Assembly (NCBI GenBank): GCA_949130495.1 | Contig: OX422208.1 | Coordinates: 690,199,702-690,263,701 of the forward strand | Length of the DNA stretch: 64,000 nt | Reading direction: 5' to 3' | Origin: Sambucus nigra | Lineage: Eukaryota; Streptophyta; Magnoliopsida; Dipsacales; Adoxaceae | Shown: positions 56,305 to 64,000 of the stretch, one piece after another | How the letters are laid out: the number at the start of each line of letters is the position of its first letter | How positions within the stretch are numbered: the stretch's first letter is position 1 | The notes under the pieces: generated by a model | Seen by the model: only the letters and a program-made list of their open reading frames with translations | Told to the model about the DNA's origin: nothing | The model's database searches: none | Program-made: the position numbers and the translations under genes

Positions 56305-56905
56305 TCCTGAGTCTGTGGCCCGACTCAACGTAATTAATTTTCTCATTTAATAATTTATCGTCTTCCCGAGTCTATGTTCCGACTCTAATATTTTTAACTC
56401 ACACCTCAATTTATATAATGCTTTCCCCGAGTCTATGGTCCGACTCTAATTAAATTAACTAACACACATATTAATTTAATACATCCCCGAGTCTATCGTC
56501 CGACTCTAATTAAATTAATTAACACACATATTAATTTAATACCTCCCCGAGTCTATCGTTCGACTCTAATTAAATTAATTAACACACCCATTAATTTAAT
56601 ACCGATCCGAGTCTGTGGTCCGACTCCTAGTTAATTAATTTACACATTAATTAATTTACACTAATCCGAGTCTGTGGTCCTACTCTAATAAATTTTTTTT
56701 ACACATTAATTAATTCAATACCTCCCCGAGTCTACAATCCGACTCTAATTAAATGAATTATCACACATATTAATTTAATCCTACCCGAGTCTACAATCCG
56801 ACTCTAATTAAATTAATTATCACACTTATTAATTTAATCCTACCCGAGCCTACAATCCGACTCTAATTAAATTAATTATAACACTTATTAATTTAATAAC
56901 TTGTG
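56305..56905. repeat. 60-bp tandem array
   Basis: Units begin CCGAGTCTAT at 56427, 56487, 56547, 56607, 56666, 56726, 56785 and 56844, with two looser copies before, so the period is 59-60 bp. Each holds GAGTC-N8-GACTC, a hairpin-forming pair, and an AT-rich filler with TTAATTTAAT. It is an expansion of a segment of the neighbouring LTR fragment. Confidence 0.93.
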
Positions 56906-57053
56906 TCACCCAACCATTATCTCCGGACTCGCTCACTTGGCCCATACCTTAATATTTCTTGAGTTTTTATTATGCGTTGTGTTTGTCTGGATGTCGTGTA
57001 AGTACATGAAAGTTCTTTCCATGCACAACTGTTGAAAGTTAATGTTTCTTGCG

Positions 57054-58398
<1,345 letters not shown>

Positions 58399-58799
58399 AT
58401 TGCCCTTAAACTTTTTGGGTCACAATTTGGGCTCAATAATTTTAAATAACAGCCTTACTGGCAGTTTTGTGAATCGCATGATACCTTGGGATTGAAACGT
58501 CTTTCTCAAATTGACTTAGGAGGTAGATTGCTTCGTTTCGTGTGGTTATGATTAGAAAGGTTTAAAATGGCTTGGGGAGGTCGTTCCCTAACGTCGCTTC
58601 AAATTTCTTTGCGCTCTATAGATTTCTCCAACCTCTCACTTACAGGTCTCGTCTTCCATCTTCAAGCTTCTTCCTTGTCTTCTCATCTTCCCTGCTTGCA
58701 GCTTTACATTTTCTCATGCTAATTCTTACTTCGTAAGTTCTTCACACACTTTTTTTTTGTTGTTGGAATTTCTTCATATTCGATATTAGGGTTTCTCCT

Positions 58800-59302
58800 T
58801 TCTGATGATGAAAATAGGCAATAGGTCAATAATTGAGTTTAGGAAGTTCTACAATATTCCAAACTGAGTAAACATCGAATGTGGCCCTGTTCCTCGTAAT
58901 GTCAGGGACATTGAGGATGGTGACTAGATACATGTTCTTTTGTTATCCCAGGGGGTCTTACTTTCCCCCCAAATCACTTGTTTTTGCACTTTTTTAGTTA
59001 CTTCTATATAGTTCTTGCACAGTGCTCGCCAAATGTTTAGAAAATTATCAATGGTGTGCAAAGAATTAATCACCTCTATGGCACCAATCTAGGGCTTGCT
59101 GAAATATTCTATTGCCATTCTTTTTCTTAAATAAGCTCTGGTCTTCTTTACCTCAAAGTTAGGAATCCTGATAGGGTATTGGTAGTAAATCTACTTGATT
59201 CCCACAAGGACTACTGACATGAGGGGTTTATTTCCAAAAACTGGCAGTTCCCTCCTCATACTGAAGGGGCGAGGTCTGGGAGACGTGATTCCCTTTTATG
59301 GG
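58800..59302 (+). pseudogene. TatD antisense gene, exon 1
   Basis: Patches match TatC exon 1 in the same order: KIINGVQRINHLYGTNLGLA against RIVNGVHRLNQIHGTRIGIP near 59040, then a copy of the ALVVNLPDANRDYFEHG block near 59180 (readable as VVNLLDSHKDY) and the KNWQ block near 59240. Stops and small shifts make it unreadable as one protein. It is cut at 59302 by SoloB (target duplication ATGGG) and continues for a few bases after 62763. No working splice donor is visible. Confidence 0.68.
59298..59302. repeat. Target site duplication ATGGG, left copy
   Basis: Precedes the SoloB start TGTAATACCCC. The other copy is at 62759-62763. Confidence 0.88.
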
Positions 59303-61748
59303 TGTAATACCCCGTAATTTTTATGAATTTTAAAATGGGTTATATTTTAAATTAATGGATTAATTGAATTTTATTATAAATTAATTCATTTGGGTTTTAT
59401 CGGGACTGTGGATATTAAAATGGATGATTCTGAATATTACTTAAAGATATTTAGGTAATATATGAATGTGATGTCATTGATATGACAGTGTGATATAAAA
59501 TCGGTAATTTGAATTTTTAGTTAGACGCGGTATGGGACGTGTCGGGACTAATTTATTAAATTAAAAAGGAAATTTATTTTCTATGGACCTTATAGTCATT
59601 TCGACTGTGTCGTTGCGTCCAGAAGGTTCGAAATAGTCAGAAAAGTCTATTTGGATGTTAATTTTGAGTCTCGGGTCATTTGGAAATGAATAGACAACTC
59701 AAAAGGGCATTTTGGTCATTTTTCTAGGGGGGATGAATAATGATTTCGGGTTTTGTCCTATTATAAGTATTGGTAGATTAAGTGTACGTGGGTTATACAT
59801 CTCCTCTTCACAAAGTAGAGAAGTCATCTTCCTAGAGAGAGAAAAAGGGTGCTTGGGAAGGAGAAGAACACGAACCAAGGTTCACCACCACCAACCACCA
59901 TCGGAGGTTGACCGGAGAAGGGACAACCAACTGAGATATACTTAACCAAAGGATCAGACCTTCACTAAAGGAAAGTGTTTGATAATTGCAACTTAAGTTC
60001 GTATATTGTCCATGTTAGAATAATTATGAAAAGAGATGATTTTCTTGTTTGGAAGACATAATGGAGTTATATGGATTTATAGAAACTGAAATAATATAGG
60101 AAGTAAACTTATATTGTAGGATGATAATAATCCACGAAATGCTCATGAATATGTTGAAGAAAATTCTGAAAAACCATTGAAGTGTTCTTGAAGTTAATAT
60201 GTTGATGATTTTCTAGAAATAAGGAGAGAAACATGCATTTAATCCAATCCCTTGATGATTCTAGGATGTTTAGAGTATTGGAAATCGTTCATATATGTTG
60301 ATATATCATGTAGAAATAATTATAACTCATTTTTGAGGTAAATATGAAGGTTTGAATGAGTAAAAATGGTGAAACACGTAGTTCCAGAAAATGCAGAAAA
60401 CCAGGCTTGGACCTGAGGGATCGATCGACCCCTGCCTTCGATCGATCGACCTCCCCAGAATATGTAAAGTTGTTTCTTTTTAAATGTTGATTATTATCCC
60501 AAACCTTTTGTGGATCTTTGGTGATTATTAATTGAATATTACGGGACTTAGAAAATATCAGTAAACCCTTGATAAGATTTGAATTAATTTGATTTGGATT
60601 CAAGTGATTAAAATGATGAAAATTATATTGAATGGAATTTCGGTTTCTAGATTCATTTGTTAAATTCCAAATGGGGATGTATGAGGATTAAAGATAGGAC
60701 CAGTAGGGATGATTTAATATAACACCTGGGTATCCTTAAGTTTACAAGAGGGTTTAATCCTAAGTGAAAGAATATGTGTTTATAATAGATTTGAAACTAT
60801 CGGTTTTAACCTTAATTAAAAGTAGAACTAAACTCGTAGTAGTACGGGAGAAATAATGTTATGGACCAGTAGGATATTAGTGACTTCTTACTGAATGTAT
60901 GTTGAGGAAAATCCTATTTGAATCTTGTGTATTGAGAGAGGGTAGCCTTAGGGTTACAATTTGAACATCAAGGACTGAGTTTAAGCTCATTATTGATTTC
61001 GCAAGGACGGAGTGTAATACAAGAGCGTAGTGGTATGTCTCCTGGATAGAGATGGGAGTTTAGAACACATTTGGTTGAAAGAAGGTATGAGGTTATCCCG
61101 ATTGCATAGTTGAAGTTGTCAGACCTCCTCGATCGACAAAGTTAAGTAGTAGTGTATTGAAGGGGTTCCTTGTTTGGATTTCGCTTTGCGAGATGCTCCG
61201 CGAATGAACCTTAACAACGTCGGGAGTGGAGAAATGTTATAGGATGCGAGGATAATTAAATTATGAAGTAAAGATATGATATTTTAATACGTGGAATTTA
61301 AAAGAGATATAATGCTACGTATGGGAAATATCTTAGGGTAGTGATATTACCTTATTGATATTATATTATAGGTATGATAATACCTATTTGATTGATTGAT
61401 GATTTATGTGTATGACATACCTATCTTACTTGCTATCGGTGGGAGGTTTGCGCGTGAGGGCAGTCATATCCTGATGAATCCATGGGATCTTTGATTTGTC
61501 GCTCGAGAACATAGGTCTATGAAAGACTTATCGGGGAGTTGGTAAGTCCGCTGACTGTGGGTACGTAGGTATGTGCGTGACCCATGGATACGAGAACTAT
61601 GTTCACCTCCAATGTTTGTGTTGTTGTTTATGGTTCGAGGAATCCTTACCGAACCTTTTGTCCACTATTCGGCGACCAGCGATGATGGGACATGATAGCA
61701 GAGTAATGCATTGCACCGCAGCTGTGACTCGGGGTGCCGTATTATATA

Positions 61749-61785
<37 letters not shown>

Positions 61786-62758
61786 GATTAAATGAATGAA
61801 TGGATATTTATTATGGTTAAATCTATCTACGGTGATAATTGTAGATAAAGGCGAATTGAGAAAAGAATGGAATTAAGTTAATGAATGTTTATTCTTATAG
61901 AATTGAAAAGCTTAATTCATATTAATGAGAAATGATTCATTTTAATGAGCAACGATTCATATAAATGAAAAATGTATACGAATGATTATATAACGTATGG
62001 TATGGGACATACGGGGTTATGATATGGGAATGGAATTATATTATGGAATTGTTAAAGAGGAATCATTAACTAGAAGGTTAATAGGAAACGTTAAGTGTGC
62101 ACTCTAGTTGAGGGGTGAGAATAGCAAGTGAGAGTTGGATCTAACATGTACATAATAAATGCTTTATTGCACTTGTTAAATACTTGCTATTTTAAAAATC
62201 ATTTACACAATTGGGCTCTGACCCGTTTCCTTGCATATTTTCTTTTCTATTGTATCTTCTATATCAGGTGTCCAGCAACAGGGACGTCAACCTTAGCGGA
62301 TTACGACGAGCTATGGAGCTATGGAGTATTGCTTAGACGCTTATCTTCATTTGATTCACAGTATTCTTAGTTAGGGCATGTCGCCCAAAGGATTCAATTA
62401 TCTTCTTCTATCGGGGTCAAATACTATTGTATTCGTGTCTTTTTAATACATTTGACATTGTTGGGATTATTGTAATGGATTTATATTATTTGGGAATGTT
62501 TATTCCAATTTCATTTAAATTCTTTTGTGTTATTTATTGGGTTATCAGTGTTGTAGAATAAAATGTGTTGTGTTATTCTTAAACTGGAAATGGATTTTGT
62601 TAAATTAAAATTTGGAAAGTTTTTAACACCAGCTTAATTGAGTATTGGGCGAGTTGTAAATATTTTCGACAGTGATGCTAAGAATGAGCCAACTGTATAT
62701 TCTATTTTAATTTGGTATGGGACTGGCCACCCGGTATCTAATTAGGCGGGGTGTTACA
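59303..62758 (+). mobile_element. SoloB: solo LTR of the SoloA family, 3.46 kb
   Basis: It starts TGTAATACCCCGTAATTTTT and ends TTAGGCGGGGTGTTACA, with an exact ATGGG duplication on both sides and no coding interior. Its ends and its GTGATGCTAAGAATGAGCC block match SoloA. An (AT)n tract lies near 61748-61781 and a CGATCGAT cluster at 60419-60452. Open frames in it are not conserved in SoloA. Confidence 0.92.
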
Positions 62759-62763
62759 ATGGG
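62759..62763. repeat. Target site duplication ATGGG, right copy
   Basis: Follows the SoloB end GTGTTACA. Confidence 0.88.
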
Positions 62764-62857
62764 GAGGAATATATAGCTAGGCATAGTTCTTGTTCTGCTC
62801 ATTGATTCTCTCTTAGTGTATGGTATTTCTCATATCTTTCTCTTTTTCTTTTTTTAG

Positions 62858-63678
62858 TGAAGACAAAGAACTCAAAACATGCTCTTCATGAGATTCGAGC
62901 TACTGAGCTGGTTAAGGCTTGGAAAATTAGGGGACTCTTAGCTGATGGTGAGCATCCTCGATCAACAGCATTTCTTCTAGAATACAAGAACATTAGGTCC
63001 AGTTTCAATGCACGCCCCTTGGATAGCATTCCTCAGCTAGATATAACATAAGAGGCTATTGCTGATCCAATTCAATTGGACGAGGAGGAAAGAAGCTATG
63101 GTGAAGAGAGCGAGGCGACTGACAGGGGTGGTGTTGAAGGTGATTACAATGAAAAATCTTCCAGCTCGGAGGACGGTTCAGAGGCTCAGGAGTCTTCATA
63201 GGATTCAAGTATCTCCAACGAGGAAGATATGGCTCCTCTTAGGAAGAATTTGATTCAAGATGATAATGAAGATAATGTGTTGCTTTCTCACCGGTTAAAG
63301 AAGTAGAAATCTGGGAGTGGGGATACTACCATTGGCTCTCAGACAAGCTCATGAGCAGGAGAGGAAGAAGAAAGAGGAGGAACTATTAAGAGAGAGGGAG
63401 AGAAAAAAGTAAGGGGAGAAGAATATGATGGAAAAGATAAAGACGATAGAGAGGGAGAAGAAGGAGAGGAAGAAGAGAAGAGGAAAGAAGAGGCGAGGAT
63501 AAAGGCGGGGCAGTCTCTAGTGCCCGTGTCTGCTCTGGCTGAGGGGGATTCTATTTATCTTACCCCTCAGTTAGCTCCGGCAGTGCTTGATAGGGAAGTG
63601 CTGCCAGCTGATCGTCAGAGGTCGATGAACATAGGGGCCGACGAGTTATCCCTAAAGGCAAGTCAGGGGCTAGCCTTG
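62858..63678 (+). pseudogene. TatD antisense gene, exon 2
   Basis: The exon begins after the acceptor CTTTTTTTAG at 62857 with VKTKNSKHALHEIRATELVK, where TatC has VDNKRKCPKEADVNIRHLKL. It stays in one frame to a GTAAGC donor at 63679, with four stops (63049, 63199, 63303, 63352). After AFLLEYKNIRSSFNARP (TatC: YLLQYKS) comes an acidic linker, then a very Glu/Lys/Arg-rich low-complexity part (63350-63510), and a C-terminal part with VSALAEGDSIYL. The Glu-rich part is an expansion not present in TatC. Confidence 0.75.
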
Positions 63679-63790
63679 GTAAGCCTGTTTTCACTTCTCT
63701 TCTTTTTGCAATGCTTCTTTTAATACTTTCTCTACTGATATTTTCCTTTTCTATGCAATATGTGTCTAATTTCACTTTCCTCTACTGCAG
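63679..63790 (+). other. Second intron of the TatD antisense gene
   Basis: Donor CCTTG/GTAAGCC and acceptor CCTCTACTGCAG; 112 bp, with a T-rich tract. It has the same place as the TatC intron at 45564-45641. The frame after the acceptor fits only with a one-base shift. Confidence 0.75.
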
Positions 63791-64000
63791 TCGCGATGAG
63801 CTGGTGAGGAAGAACGCTGAGCGGGATGAGAAAAATGCCGAGCTGGAGGCTACCTTGAAGACTTCTAGTTCTGCTCAAAAGTCTTCTGACCTCAACTTGT
63901 CCCAATCCAGCAAAGCGAAAGAAGCGACGACCAAAGAGCTCGAAGAGATGAGGCAGTCCTAGACTTGGTCTGCATGAGCTAACTATGGAAGAGGAGAACA
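63791..64000 (+). pseudogene. TatD antisense gene, exon 3 (start)
   Basis: RDELVRKNAERDEKNAELEA opens a coiled coil that parallels TatC exon 3. A TAG lies at 63960 and the window ends soon after. Confidence 0.68.

Noticed and set aside
56305..56905. Possible CRISPR-like array
   Set aside because: The whole 60-bp unit is repeated, with no unique spacers, in plant retrotransposon DNA.
59712..59945. Open frame with a basic end in SoloB
   Set aside because: SoloA has no matching frame and the stretch is LTR.

Overview
The window looks like repeat-filled nuclear DNA of a flowering plant. The evidence is its content: Ty3/gypsy LTR retrotransposons of plant-type lineages (Tat-like elements with an extra RNase H, and chromodomain-bearing chromoviruses) nested in each other, together with plant-style GT-AG introns, AT-rich spacers and a MITE. 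The species cannot be told from the sequence. I found no host gene, rRNA or tRNA.

Layout. 1-4485: 3' part of a Tat-like element (TatA): tandem repeats, a spliced antisense gene and the 3' LTR. It sits in an (AT)n tract inside an LTR of an old chromovirus (ChrA). 4486-27450: ChrA in pieces. It is split by a second chromovirus (ChrB, 6812-16932) inside its gag region, and by a young non-autonomous LTR element (NonA, 19856-25827, target duplication GTACC) inside its 3' LTR. 27724-42491: a minus-strand solo LTR (SoloA, target duplication TAGGG) that carries a Tat-like element TatB (30256-42016, target duplication GATAT). 42497-43206: unassigned DNA. 43207-55689: Tat-like element TatC on the minus strand, with its antisense genes on the plus strand. 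55690-56905: minus-strand chromovirus LTR debris with a 60-bp satellite-like array. 57059-57988: a long-TIR MITE set in (TA)n tracts. 57991-64000: 3' end of another minus-strand Tat-like element (TatD). Its antisense gene is cut by a second solo LTR of the SoloA family (SoloB, 59303-62758, target duplication ATGGG).

How the parts work together. Each Tat-like copy is built as LTR, PBS (seen in TatB and TatC), gag, protease, RT, RNase H, a second RNase H, integrase, a tandem-repeat array, one or two antisense genes, polypurine tract, LTR. The antisense genes start near the 3' LTR, read towards pol, and have well-formed introns. One intron lies just upstream of the coiled-coil region in all four copies. 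Their N-terminal region resembles the 'putative gypsy-type transposon' family (Pfam Transposase_28 type, from memory), followed by coiled coils; the function is unknown to me. All copies are inactivated. TatC keeps a single gag-pol frame spoiled only by nonsense codons. TatB and ChrB have each lost the middle of the integrase core.

The most interesting material is the conserved spliced antisense gene, the different hairpin-bearing tandem arrays found in the same slot of three Tat elements, and the undescribed protein of the pol-less element NonA.
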